From assembly GCA_945910005.1 (NCBI GenBank), contig OX246747.1, positions 12,305,035-12,369,034 of the forward strand: DNA of 64,000 nucleotides. Direction: 5' to 3'. The stretch comes from Isoperla grammatica. Lineage: Eukaryota > Arthropoda > Insecta > Plecoptera > Perlodidae. Both the position numbers and the translations under genes were made by a program. The notes below the pieces were generated by a model that saw nothing but the letters and a program-made list of their open reading frames with translations, ran no database searches and was not told the origin of the DNA. Positions 44,039 through 54,375 of this stretch are shown piece by piece. Every line of letters starts with the position of its first letter. Position 1 is the stretch's first letter.

Positions 44039-45142
44039 TTAAGGTGCCAGTGTGATGTTTGCCTTCTCAACTATCAAGAGTAAAGAATACGTCTCAGCAA
44101 AGGCCACCTGTCCAACAATCACCCCTGGTGACTTCAGCAACCGAGTCGCCACCGAAAAGGTTTCCTTTCGCGGACCCAACTGACCACTTAGTCCATTACC
44201 GCACACAAACTCATCCCCTTCCTGTGTCAACATCGCAGTGTTGCGCGAACAGCGATGACCTGGGAGACAGTCTGGTCCTCGAGGCCAATCATTCGAGAGG
44301 GGGCGGATCTCTTAAACCTGTCACCGGTACCCAACTGACCATTTCCATTATTACCCCAAGCCCAGGTCATCCCATCGACTCTGAGGGCCACAGTGTGGTA
44401 ATAACCACAGGACACGGCAGCCACGGCTGATGACGGCGTCGATACGCGCGTAAAGCTGGACAAGGGTTCGGCTAAGTCAAGACCAAGCTGGCCTTCGTTA
44501 TTCCGCCCAGTTATCAAGAGTGCCCGAGAGGCCGAGACTGAACTGTATGGTACCCGCCACACGAAATGTCAATGATGGCCTCGGGGAGGTTGGTCACGTG
44601 GGTGAATGAGGTTTGCTGGTTGTATGACCAAGTCCTAATTGGCCAAACTTGTTGTATCCACACACCCACACCTCACCGCCGTCGGCAAGAACCACCGAGT
44701 GCAGACAAGCAGCAACTTTCTTGATGGGCGGCAGACCGGCAACCAGGACGGGTGTGTGGGCTTTTTTGATGTGACCGAGGCCAAACTGACCTTGATCATT
44801 CATCCCACATGAATATAACTCACCCTTGTCAGTGAGGAACATGGTGTATCCAATTCCACAAACAGCCTAAGTTATACTAACAGAGCTGAGAGTGTCAACA
44901 AGCCACGGCTCAGTGACCTGGTCGCCATCGTTCTTAACACATCCGTTGTCTTGATTCTTCCCGAAAGTGTAGACTCGGCCGGATGCGCAGACAACTGCAG
45001 AGTGGTTCGAACCGCAAGACACCTGAACGACGGTCTCATCTTGGAAGAACGACTCGATGCTCGGTCCAGCAGGCAGGCTTTCACCGAACGCCAGGACACC
45101 AGGCTTGGTTGTAACGATCCTTGTGATATCGTCCTCCGCCAT
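44039..45142 (-). pseudogene. RCC1-repeat gene relic, minus-strand copy with start codon
   Basis: Reading starts at ATG 45142 in good context (caagATGGCG) with MAEDDITRIVTTKPGVLAFG, then VVQVSCGSNHSAVVCASGRV. An in-frame TAG follows at about 44871. Then come FLTDKGELYSCGMNDQGQFG and VWVCGYNKFGQLGLGH, a one-base deletion near 44615 (seen against the plus copy), then NNEGQLGLDL, CGYYHTVALRVDG, WAWGNNGNGQLGTGD, another frameshift near 44235, and VCGNGLSGQLG. At least four RCC1 repeats are visible and no introns, so it looks like a processed or captured copy. The parent gene (RPGR-, HERC- or UVR8-like) cannot be told. Confidence 0.75.
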
Positions 45143-45439
45143 CTTGCAACTGAATGGTTGTTTCAGACGTAAAGGTGGATTTAAATTAGATGATGCCCAG
45201 TTACAAAACCTTGAAGATACTGATTACTATTGTGTAAAAAGTAAGTTCTTATAACATATGAAGAACACACGTTTGAAGACCTTGCTGGTTTGGCCTTTAT
45301 GCATGGGTGAGTGCCGCTTCCGTGTGTCGAGTTCTTCTTCTTATTATTCTTCTTTTTTCATTTGGTTGGTCTTGGAGGTATTGGACCGACCAGTTTGAAT
45401 TGTATCTTGACTGTTGTGACAATGGATAGGGGTATATAG
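45143..45439. other. Short unassigned stretch
   Basis: A possible mini-exon (GGFKLDDAQLQNLEDTDYYC before gtaagt at about 45241) is present on the plus strand without family support. Confidence 0.3.
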
Positions 45440-45785
45440 TGAGGAGAGACGATGAGCGGGTGATAATGAAGATGAGAAAGATGATAATGAAGAATAAAGC
45501 CACATCCGAATCAGATCCATTGTACGTCGCGTGAGTCGTCATACGGGAATCCAGCAAGGGAGGGCAGGGCCAAGTGGGAGGAGAAATATTCAATGGGTCA
45601 GTGGGGGTTGGGGGGGGGGGGAAGGGGATTGGGGTGTGGACTGCACTTCGTCTGACTTCTCATCATCGACTAGTCCGGCTTGGGTGGCCCTACCAGAAGC
45701 ATACGCTTCCGCCGGAATAGCTCTCGGGATTAACAAAGCACGCAAACCTGCCCACCACGATAAGGTGGCAGTCACTGGGCAGGGA
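45440..45785 (+). mobile_element. Chimeric SINE (variant A body, variant B tail)
   Basis: The first half (ccgaatcagatccattgtac, gggagggcagggccaagtgg, G run) is variant A. The second half (ggactgcacttcgtctgact ... ggtggccctaccagaagcat ... aacctgcccaccacgataag) is the variant B tail. It ends at actgggcaggg, directly abutting the 45-bp array. Confidence 0.8.
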
Positions 45786-46555
45786 GAGAACATGCAAGCA
45801 CTGTACAGTGTATACAGTCATTATGTAGGAGAGAGCATGCAAGCACTGCACAGTGTATACAGTCATTATGTAGGAGAGAGCATGCAAGCACTGTACAGTG
45901 TATACAGTCATTATGTAGGAGAGAGCATGCAAGCACTGTACAGTGTATACAGTCATTATGTAGGAGAGAGCATGCAAGCACTGAACAGTGTTTACAGTCA
46001 TTATGTAGGAGAGAGCATGCAAGCACTGTACAGTGTATACAGTCATTATGTAGGAGAGAGCATGCAAGCACTGAACAGTGTTTACAGTCATTATGTAGGA
46101 GAGAGCATGCGAGCACTGTACAGTGTATACAGTCATTATGTAGGAGAGAGCATGCAAGCACTGTACAGTGTATACAGTCATTATGTAGGAGAGAGCATGC
46201 AAGCACTGTACAGTGTATACAGTCATTATGTAGGAGAGAGCATGCAAGCACTGTACAGTGTATACAGTCATTATGTAGGAGAGAGCATGCAAGCACTGTA
46301 CAGTGTATACAGTCATTATGTAGGAGAGAGCATGCAAGCACTGTACAGTGTATACAGTCATTATGTAGGAGAGAGCATGCAAGCACTGTACAGTGTATAC
46401 AGTCATTATGTAGGAGAGAGCATGCAAGCACTGTACAGTGTATACAGTCATTATGTAGGAGAGAGCATGCAAGCACTGTACAGTGTATACAGTCATTATG
46501 TAGGAGAGAGCATGCAAGCACTGTACAGTGTATACAGTCATTATGTAGAAGAGAC
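45786..46555 (+). repeat. 45-bp minisatellite, 17 copies
   Basis: The unit is gagagcatgcaagcactgta / cagtgtatacagtcattatg / tagga. Copies start every 45 bp from 45786 to 46506. Variants are few (ctgcac in copy 2; ctgaac ... gtttac in copies 5 and 7; gcgagc in copy 8). Because 45 is a multiple of three, frames stay open on both strands, for example a 15-residue GESMQALYSVYSHYV repeat on the plus strand and a repeat on the minus strand. The unit contains the palindromes gcatgc and cactgtacagtg. Coding is not supported. Confidence 0.97.
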
Positions 46556-48369
46556 TAAAACATAATTATGTTGTTTTTATACGAATTAAAACAAGTTTGC
46601 ATAGATTCGGTATTTTAGAAGCTGAAGGTGAAAGTGACCATTTTAACTGTTTAGACTTAGAGACTGCAAAACCGTTTCATGCAATCTTAAACCAAAATTG
46701 TATTTTTTTTCTGAACATTCATTTCTAAGCAATTAAGGGGTATTAAACCTCAAAAAGAAAGTGTAATGTTATTTTGTTTTTTATCCCCATTCTTTATTTA
46801 ACTTGTTGTTTCAGATGAAAGCAACATACAAGAAACCCAATCATCTTTCAGAAGCAGACTTCGGCAATATTTCCGTAGGGCTTCAGGTAAAAGAGTTACC
46901 AGCGTTATTATTATATTGACAACTTTCTTTGATCCATGTTTATATTAAATTTATTTTTTTGTTTAATAATACAATGCCACGTTATATAATCAAGAAATAT
47001 ATATTCAAAAGTCTCCACTTTATATATAATATTGTTCACCATTTTCTGGGTTTCGTCACACGAAATAAATTGAGAAGGTGGTTGTGCAGTGGTGGCCGCA
47101 CGAGAAACAACGCATCGAAACAACGCATCCTTCCAACTAATAGCGGTACCGTTATATTTTATGGTTAAACCTTTCTACGTCAACAAACAAGACCCCATAG
47201 ATAGTTGGGACCGTGGCGAGGTTATGGGGCTTCTCACTAACATCAACTTGCAAGTATATAATATTAATGTGTAGTTAATTAAGTTTAAAAATTGTGTTTG
47301 CGAAAAACTTATTAAACTATATCAAACGTATTCTTGAATAATAGTAGTAGGCTGCAAGCCTTTATAGTATAGTTATGTTTTGAAAAAGTTCTTAAACCTT
47401 CTACCACACTAATGAAGTGTTTATTTTCCATTTGCAAGCCTTCTAGCTACAGTTTGTTGTTGATATACGTTTTAAGTGGGAGAAAACAGATAACCGAAGA
47501 GTATTAATGGAAAGTTACAATATTGCGCTGCAGAGGATCAACTTTTTTACAAAGTATAGGCTATACAAAACATTGATAGTCTAAATCTAGTCCTCGGCAG
47601 CCAAATATTGAAGACAAAACGTGGATTTTCTAGAGGGGAACGTTGGGCAAGACATGGAAAGATAAAGATACAAGAAGTGCAAAGCGAGGTAACATGAATG
47701 ATGGATGGAGATTTATTGTGTTGCATGGATGCGTAGGGGGGGGGGGGGGTAGAGGTGATTTGTCCCTTAATCCAGTTTACTCTTTGCTTCTGGTAGTAAC
47801 ACTGGTGACTATCATGGTGAAATGAATAGCAATAACTTAGCTACAATTTAAACTAAAAACAGTTTGCACTTCACTACACCAGCTACCGAATAACTGTCTT
47901 ACTAACCCCAGAGGCAGGGAAGATTTGTTTTGTTCACAAAATCCCAATTAGAAACGGTTTTTTGTTGTCCTCGAGCGAGAAGGCTCTTAGGCCAAAAGCT
48001 TTAATAGATATCAAGGATACCATGATAGTCTTCTCTCTTCTGGCCGCTGCTTAGAACTCGATAAGTAACTACCATACGGAGCAACGTGACACTGCATTGT
48101 GCAGAAGAGCAATATTGAGGCACATATTTGACTAAGATACTTTGTATGAAACGCAAGGTACCAATTTGAGTTTCGTTTGAGTGGTGTGATGACTAAAGAT
48201 GGAACCGTTGAATGAGAAATATATTACATGTTGATTAATATAACATATTATGTAAGACATTTATTATATTTCTCGCTTAACGGGTGAAACTCTTCCCTAG
48301 GAGTAGCAATCTATGCAGCCAATGTTCCTGTGATGGCAGGTGAACGTGACGCAATGCCGAGCGGAATGA
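46556..48369. other. Mostly gene-free
   Basis: A mini-exon candidate at about 46815-46888 (tgtttcag acceptor, DESNIQETQSSFRSRLRQYF ..., cag/gtaaaa donor) is the only exon-like segment. A G run lies at 47737-47748. An imperfect foldback (gaaccgttgaatgagaaata ... tatttctcgcttaacggg) lies at 48200-48282. Confidence 0.35.
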
Positions 48370-48519
48370 AGAGCGCCCATCACCTTCTACGGGGTAGAGG
48401 ACTACCGCTCGATGCTAAACATCATAAAGTCAACCACCTCTGGCCAATTCACGCTATCATCCACCCGTGACGCGTTCCGCATAAAGGCCGCCAACATCGC
48501 CACGTACGATCAGGAGTGA
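48370..48519 (+). pseudogene. LINE ORF1 (gag-like) fragment
   Basis: The frame reads RAPITFYGVEDYRSMLNIIK, then STTSGQFTLSSTRDAFRIKA, then a stop. This matches the pattern (PI-x-[VF]-x-G-V-x-[DN]-[FY] ... F-x-[LI]-x-[ST]T-x-x-x-x-[RK]I-x-x) of the nucleic-acid-binding ORF1 of Jockey-type LINEs. Only this block survives. Confidence 0.55.
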
Positions 48520-48867
48520 GAGTTTACACAAGTCAACTGCACACACACTTGGTTGCGACGAGAACCACTCTTGAAGTCACTAGGTCGGAGTTCTGAAGAT
48601 GACTGATGCTCCTGCCTGGCAGCGCGCTGCTTATATAGCCCGAAAGCCTAAATCAACGTTTCAATAGTCTGAAAATATTTATCATTGAGTTTTGTGCAGA
48701 AGCGAGTCTACACTAACCATAATTATAAATAATGTTTAACAAAACATTAATGTTTTGTTTTTAGACATATGATATTCTTATGCAAGAAGAGACATGTTGT
48801 ATTACAATGTGTATTGTGAAGAGCTCTTTACCTCACTCTTTATAAAAATACAAAGTTTGGGGGGGGG

Positions 48868-48966
48868 GGTGACCATTACTGGGTTGTAATAATGGACAGT
48901 TTTCCAGTAGTGCACATTTGAGGTGTCCACTACTGGATTATGTGATTGCAGTAATGGTCATGCTTA
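48868..48966. repeat. Foldback hairpin, about 95 bp
   Basis: gtgaccattactggg ... ccagtagtgcac pairs with gtgtccactactgg ... cagtaatggtcatg. A poly-G run abuts it on the left. Confidence 0.7.
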
Positions 48967-49111
48967 TGCATTTAATTATTTAGCAATAGAATATCACAAT
49001 ATAATTATCAAACTAGTATATTACTATTTAATGTATAGTAATATACAATACATACATAAAATATAATTTAAAAAAACTAAATAAAATTAAACATGGTTTA
49101 AATGTCCTTAA

Positions 49112-49822
49112 GGGGAATGTACACTGAAAATGGTATCTCAGCCACTTGTAAAGATAACTGCTTCAAAATTTGGATTAACCTCAAGTTGCTTTAAGAAAAA
49201 AATAAAAAAACCAAAAACGATTTTTTCTTGTGTTTTTTTTTTTTTTTTACTTTTCATTCATAAACAATGTACCAGGGAAATGCTAAAAGTATCTCATTTT
49301 TTGCAAAAAAAAAAAAAATTGAATTTATTTTTCTGTTAACGAATGTGCAATTGATACAATCAAAAACCGGATTTTCAATTTTTTGTTTACAACTCAAGTT
49401 ATACATTTTTAATTATGAACATTATATTTTTAAGTACATTTTTCATAAAAAAAATGTTCTTTTTAAAAATTAAACCAAACACTTGTTTCAAAATCCCCTT
49501 TTTGATTGTCTGCATATATACCTTGTTTGTACACACACAAAACATCAATGCTCTAAGTCTAAGTCCATTTGTGTAAAAGTTTTAGCGAAAAGAATTGTTA
49601 GAAACGTAGAAAAAATAATACTGAGATAAAGCCTTGTGAAACACCGATTTGCTCGCTGTAACATGGTTAAACCGCTCACGCTGCTGCAGCTTACATGTTT
49701 TTCAACACATTTGGATCCAATTACTTCTTTGTTTAATGATAAACAAGGGATCAATAATCAAAATGCAAAAAAAAAAAAAAAGGAATTTCTCAAAAATCGA
49801 GAATTTTCAGTGTACTTAACCC
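49112..49822. mobile_element. TTAA-flanked MITE, 711 bp
   Basis: The left end is ggggaatgtacactgaaaa and the right end is ttttcagtgtacttaaccc. They are inverted repeats and are flanked by ttaa at 49108-49111 and 49823-49826. TTAA duplications are known for Kolobok and piggyBac groups. The interior is AT-rich with A and T runs and no transposase. Confidence 0.75.
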
Positions 49823-49975
49823 TTAACTGAAATCGGTTATTTTAACTGTGTGGAGAGACTATGAATACACATTTATTTTATTTATATTTATTATAAACAC
49901 AGTTTTATGCTTGCACATGTATATGTAGGACCTATGTGTAAGCTTAATACTTAAAATTGATCTCAGAATTGATTG

Positions 49976-50047
49976 AACAATTTATCATCGAGAAATGGGC
50001 TTTAATTTTATATAAAATTAAAGCCCATTTCTCGATGATAAATTGTT
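49976..50047. repeat. 72-bp perfect palindrome
   Basis: aacaatttatcatcgagaaa ... tttctcgatgataaattgtt is perfectly symmetric about 50011.5, with no loop and no mismatch. Such perfection suggests a recent origin. It lies just upstream of the pogo-like relic. Confidence 0.93.
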
Positions 50048-50094
50048 TATGACATTCGACCCTGTAGATGCTAAAAGTGAAGCGAGAGTTTTTT

Positions 50095-50302
50095 TCGTAT
50101 TCCGGAGATGCTATGACAGCGGCAATTGCTGCTGTCCGAAGTGGCGTGAGTAAGCTTCAAGCTGGTGTTACGGAGTGCTAAGATCTTCCCTAATTCGGAA
50201 GTTAACCTCCGGAGTCGATACTTGAACAACGGGTCCAGAAACATTCCTCACCAAAGCAGAGGAGGAAGTGCTGGAAAAGACATACCGAGAAGGCGGACTG
50301 TC
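50095..50302 (+). pseudogene. Pogo/Tigger-like transposase N-terminal relic
   Basis: The frame reads YSGDAMTAAIAAVRSGVSKL QAGVTEC and stops. It resumes in the next frame as VLRSSLIRKLTSGVDT, a stop, then GPETFLTKAEEEVLEKTYRE. The order (helix with A-x-x-A-x-x-x-G, then a P-x-x-[ST]L-type turn, then G-x-x-x-x-L-T-x-x-EE) is that of the psq-type HTH followed by the second HTH in pogo-group and CENP-B-like proteins. It is broken by a frameshift and a stop. Confidence 0.6.
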
Positions 50303-50718
50303 GAGGTACGCTGTTGCGTATTTCATTGGAAGTTCGGATTTTTGGCTTGCTTTGCTACTATATTTAAAATGTAGGCCTATATGTTAACCATTTTCTGTTT
50401 ACACCTGGCCTTTAATTATATTTTTTTAGTGTTCTGTCATGTTTCAGCATGTGTTCAACTAGGCCTAGACAATCATAATTGCCAATCATTTTATTAATAC
50501 ATAAACATGTGACCTGTGATTAAGGCATGTACCATACACATGTTGTATTCAAAACTATTTTTTTTTTTAATACAATAGATGTTTATCCGAGACTTTGCAG
50601 ACCTGGTTGTGGCTCTGTTGAATGCCAACCCAGATATTGAAATTGTAACATCAGGAGTTCTTCCCGGATACGAAAACATGTGTAATCTTCTAAACTAGGG
50701 AGGTGAACTGCAGCGGTG

Positions 50719-50925
50719 CAAGAAGGGCCGCCGGTGTGAAAGGGGGATTCCAGAGGACAAGCACGACTGTAGAGTGAAATGGCATGGACGAGCCAAAGCC
50801 ATGGAACCCGACATCGCAGTCCAGCTGGTTACTAAGAGTGAAGTGTTGGAACAGGCTAACCTGGCAGTTCAAGTTTTGGTAGGGGATGAAGACGCTGTTA
50901 CCGTGGCTGCAACAACAACACTGTG
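50719..50925 (+). pseudogene. Mutator-like transposase domain fragment
   Basis: The frame reads RCKKGRRCERGIPEDKHDCR, VKWHGRAKAMEPDIAVQLV, then VLVGDEDAVTVAA. HDC-x-x-N/K-x-x-G-x-[AS]K-x-MEP and the L-x-GD-[ED]D signature occur in the animal Mutator-like transposase domain, with the GD-x-D acidic residues likely catalytic. The rest of the domain is absent or lies in exons I cannot see (a candidate begins near 51060 after gtttcag). Confidence 0.6.
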
Positions 50926-51720
50926 TACAATACAAATATTGTGTAGATAGATACCAATATTTGTATTATGTACAATACTACTGGTTACTAAATTATCTTA
51001 TACGAATGGCATTTTTCACCAGTGAAATTTTGTAAACATCTCAATTTGTCTATGTTTCAGGCTTGCAAAGGGCAGCTGCGATAAAACTTGTAAATTGTAT
51101 AATGTGAAAACTAACACATTACTGCACATTCTTCGTGGACACAGTGACAGCATTTCATCACTGGCATACAGAAAACCAATTTGGTAGCTGCAGGGATGTA
51201 AATTATTATGAAATATTTCTGAAAGGATGTTTTTAATTTGCTGCATTAGCTAAATGTAGTTAATTGTCTGTTATGTCTAGTCTCTAATAAATACAATTGT
51301 TTGACAAAAACCACCCCATGGACATGCCATGCCCCTCTTAGATGATGAAATGGGGAAGGAATGAACAAGGGCTGTTAGTTCGTCTTAATCCAAGCATGCA
51401 CCTCGTGCTTCAGTCAGAATTACTGGCAGTGGGTATCGAATCGGTAACCCCCGGAATTAAATTGAAGCGTTGTGCATTACACAACACCAGCTCTATATTG
51501 GTTCTCTTATCTTTATTTCTTCATTTGTTCCTATTTTAGTTTATGCATATTATACTGTATTCATCTCAGCTAAATTTTACTTCGTATCTATTATTTACAT
51601 TTGTTTTAAATGGCCACACCTCAGATTTCTTTCCTTCCATGGCCATAAAATCAGGGTAGTAAAAGTTACTTTTGTAACCAACGAACCACAGAATGGTACT
51701 GGTGACGGCAACTGGTGAGT
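50926..51720. other. Gene-free stretch
   Basis: No exon recognised. It ends in gattgattgattgattgata, the lead-in of the following SINE. Confidence 0.4.
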
Positions 51721-52040
51721 GATTGATTGATTGATTGATAAATAGGGCTTAACGTCTCATATTTTTGCAACAATGGCTAATCGAGACGATGAGCGGGTGA
51801 TAATGAAGATGAGAAAGATGATGATGAAGAATAAGCCACATCCGAATCAGATCCATTGTACGTCGCGTGGGTCGTCATACGGGAGTTCAACAAGGGAGGG
51901 CAGGGCCAAGTGGGAGGAGAAATATTCCGTGGGACAGTGGGGGGGGGGGAAAGGGACAGGGTCTCCTTTCGTCGCCTCTTACGACTAGCAGAGTCACTCT
52001 GGGCCTATTCTACCCCTGGCCGAGACGGGTCATGCTGATC
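51721..52040 (+). mobile_element. SINE, variant A
   Basis: (gatt)n lead-in, then gggcttaacgtctcatattt / ttgcaacaatggctaatcg and ccgaatcagatccattgtac. A G run follows at 51941-51949, and the element ends in the agagtcactctgggcc / ctggccgagacggg hairpin region. Confidence 0.85.
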
Positions 52041-52149
52041 ATGATGAGGATGAGGGCCGCTCAGCGGTTAAAGCGTAGCGTGCGTGTGCTGTTTCAAATC
52101 TGTGTCGTACCATCGCAATCACAGCATTGGGTGTGTTTTGATCACATTG

Positions 52150-52385
52150 GATCGCATTGTATCCGTGTGCTGCAATTTGCGGATGATATTTTGGCATATA
52201 CCCGATCGTTCTCAATACTTTTGGGAGTATCCACAACGAATGATGGCTTGGCAGAACAAGACACTGGTCTACAACAACTGGGACTAGGACTTTCTCTAGG
52301 GAAATGTCAAGCTATCATACTAACCAATCAAAAAGTCACGCAACCTCCTCCGTGTAATATACAGAACCATAGCCTGCCATATGTG
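52150..52385 (+). pseudogene. LINE reverse transcriptase fragment
   Basis: The frame reads IRVLQFADDILAYT ... LQQLGLGLSLGKCQAIILTN. FADDILAYT is the RT catalytic box, and LS-x-x-KC-x-AI is the downstream motif of Jockey/CR1-type LINEs. It runs without a stop into the P-element-like protein sequence at 52386. Confidence 0.7.
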
Positions 52386-53640
52386 TTTATACGTTTGCCA
52401 AAACGTACAAAGGAGCAACTGGAACAGCAACTCAAGTGCTTGACTCAAAAACTAAGAAACTCCCAGAAGACGGTATCAAAATACCGGAAACCAAGTGCGA
52501 AGTTTATGCAAGAAACTAATTTCTTAAAGAATAAAGAGAATAATAAACAGAGCATGTTCGAGATGTTTTCAAGTACGAAAGAGGTGAACTCGGAGTTTCT
52601 CGTGTCTCAACTCAAACATTGCCAACGCAAACGGCGAGGTCGTCGCTACACTAATGGGGATAACACGTTTTCACTTGCGTTACATTATAGCTCTCCTAAA
52701 GCGTACAGGTTCTTACGCGCCTTTCTACAGTAGGATCTTTACGCAGGTGGCTTCAAGGCCTTAATGTGTCCCCAGGCCTGAATGATAACAAGTTAAAAAT
52801 TCTGAAACTTAAGTCTCAACTCTTATCAGATGCCGATAAAATTGTAACAATTGCCTTCGATGAAATGTCGTTGAAGGAATGCATAACTTTTGATGCTAAA
52901 GGTAATAGGTTTCATGGATACACAGAGATAGGTCCGAACATTGATATGTTTTTGTTTTTGTTATTTGGGCTAAACGTCTCATATTTTTGCAACAAGGCTA
53001 ATCGAGACAATGAGTAGGTGATAATGAAGATGACATTGGGGGCTCTTTGGAGGAAAGGGGCAAGTAGGAGGGCGCGTAAGGAAAGGGGAAAGGGGAGGAA
53101 AGGGGATTGGGGTGTGGACTGCACTTCGTCTGACTTCTCCTCCTCGACCAGTCCGGCTAGGGTGGCCCTACCAGAAGCATACGCTTCCGCCGGCATCGCT
53201 CTCGGGATCAACAAAGCACACAAACCTGCCCACCACGATAAGGTAGCAGTCCCTGGGCAGGAACATTGATATGATTCTGAACAAACAAAAAGTGGACAGG
53301 CCTAAGAAAATAAATTCAGTACCTACACAAGCGCCATCTAGCAACAGCAAGGAGGGAAAATCAAAGTCCTCAACGCCTGATGCATGCATACCTGTTGCCA
53401 ATCAGGCCTTGGTATTCATGATAAGAGGTATAAACAAAATTTTAAGCAAGTTGTTGGGTACTACATCACTAAAGATGCGGCGTCTGCAGATGTGCTACAA
53501 ACTATTCTGTTAAAAGTTATAAAAAAAGTTACATTGTCTGGGTTTATTCCAAAAGTAGTGGTCTGCGACCAAGGCACGGGAAACGTAAAACATGGATGGT
53601 TTATGTTCCCTGTTATTGTAACATTCCAATTCTGAAAGGT
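52386..53640 (+). pseudogene. P-element/THAP9-like transposase relic
   Basis: The order is a coiled coil (LPKRTKEQLEQQLKCLTQKL), then RRYTNGDNTFSLALHYSSPK AYRFLRAF, and a frameshift near 52730. The frame then reads SLRRWLQGLNVSPG and IVTIAFDEMSLKE (first catalytic Asp candidate), then HGYTEIG, and is broken by the SINE at 52949-53260. It resumes as NIDMILNKQKVD, ANQALVFMIRGI, then shifts frame near 53430 to QVVGYYITKDAASADVL and FIPKVVVCDQGTGN (second catalytic Asp). This is the THAP9/P-element transposase core in correct order. The N-terminal THAP finger and the C-terminal part are missing. At least two frameshifts make it non-functional. Confidence 0.8.
52949..53260 (+). mobile_element. SINE, variant B, inserted in the P-element relic
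   Basis: It is flanked by a perfect 13-bp duplication gaacattgatatg (52936-52948 and 53261-53273). Removing it restores the transposase frame across the site. It has the full B structure: ttatttgggctaaacgtctc head, ggaggaaaggggcaagtagg middle, and ggactgcacttcgtctgact ... cctgggcag tail. Confidence 0.93.
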
Positions 53641-54375
53641 GGATGCTTCGAATACTACGAAATTATGTTTTAAACCATTTTAAATGTGTTATTTTCGCTA
53701 CGGCTATGCACGATTCTTGCCAGTGCACAGCCTTGTGGATGGTTATACGTTGTTTTTCTAGTCCGCCGCTAGGTGGCTTTAAATGCCACTAGGTAAGCCA
53801 AGGTATGAAACCTTGTATCGCGCAAAATTTTCGAACGTTTAATATGGTTTAATGTTGCAGTTCAACCATGGCGTCCGCGTTCCACATTTCGGGAGAAAGG
53901 AAGAGCATTATGACGGCTATTTGGCCGAGTTTTTATGGAAGAGAGAGTTCAGAGACCAAAGCACATGGATTCACGAATTTTAACGATTGGCGAGCTATAA
54001 GAGTAAAGCCCGGATAGAGAGGGAGTCGACCAAGACAATGGTGACAGTGATTGTTGAGGCCGACTGGAGCTATAACCACACCCAATAACCGTACTATTTT
54101 TCGTGGGCAAACATCAACCGGATCCCCTAACCTTACCAAATTTCGTGAGATGTCAGGTAGCTGGGCAAAGTCACGTTGATTCATAAGTGACTTTGCCTAG
54201 TATAATTGTAGCGGACCCCGTCCCTCTACCCCTGGCACGCGTCTAGGGTCTATAACTGCTACTTGCAAGTCAGCTAAGAGGGTAATCGAGAGAGGAGACT
54301 ACCACAAGAATCTTGTTTCCTTAGTCAAGCTTCGGTATGATTTTGTTTAGCGGATGTGTGTGTGTGTGTCTGATA
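53641..54375. other. Gene-free spacer
   Basis: A small ATG frame at 53868 (MASAFHISGERKSIMTAIWP ..., 49 codons) has no recognisable family. A small hairpin ccgctaggtggc ... gccactagg lies at 53765-53795. Confidence 0.35.

Noticed and set aside
45531..46565. 344-codon frame joining SINE and 45-bp array
   Set aside because: The first part is SINE sequence and the rest a tandem repeat; also open on the opposite strand.
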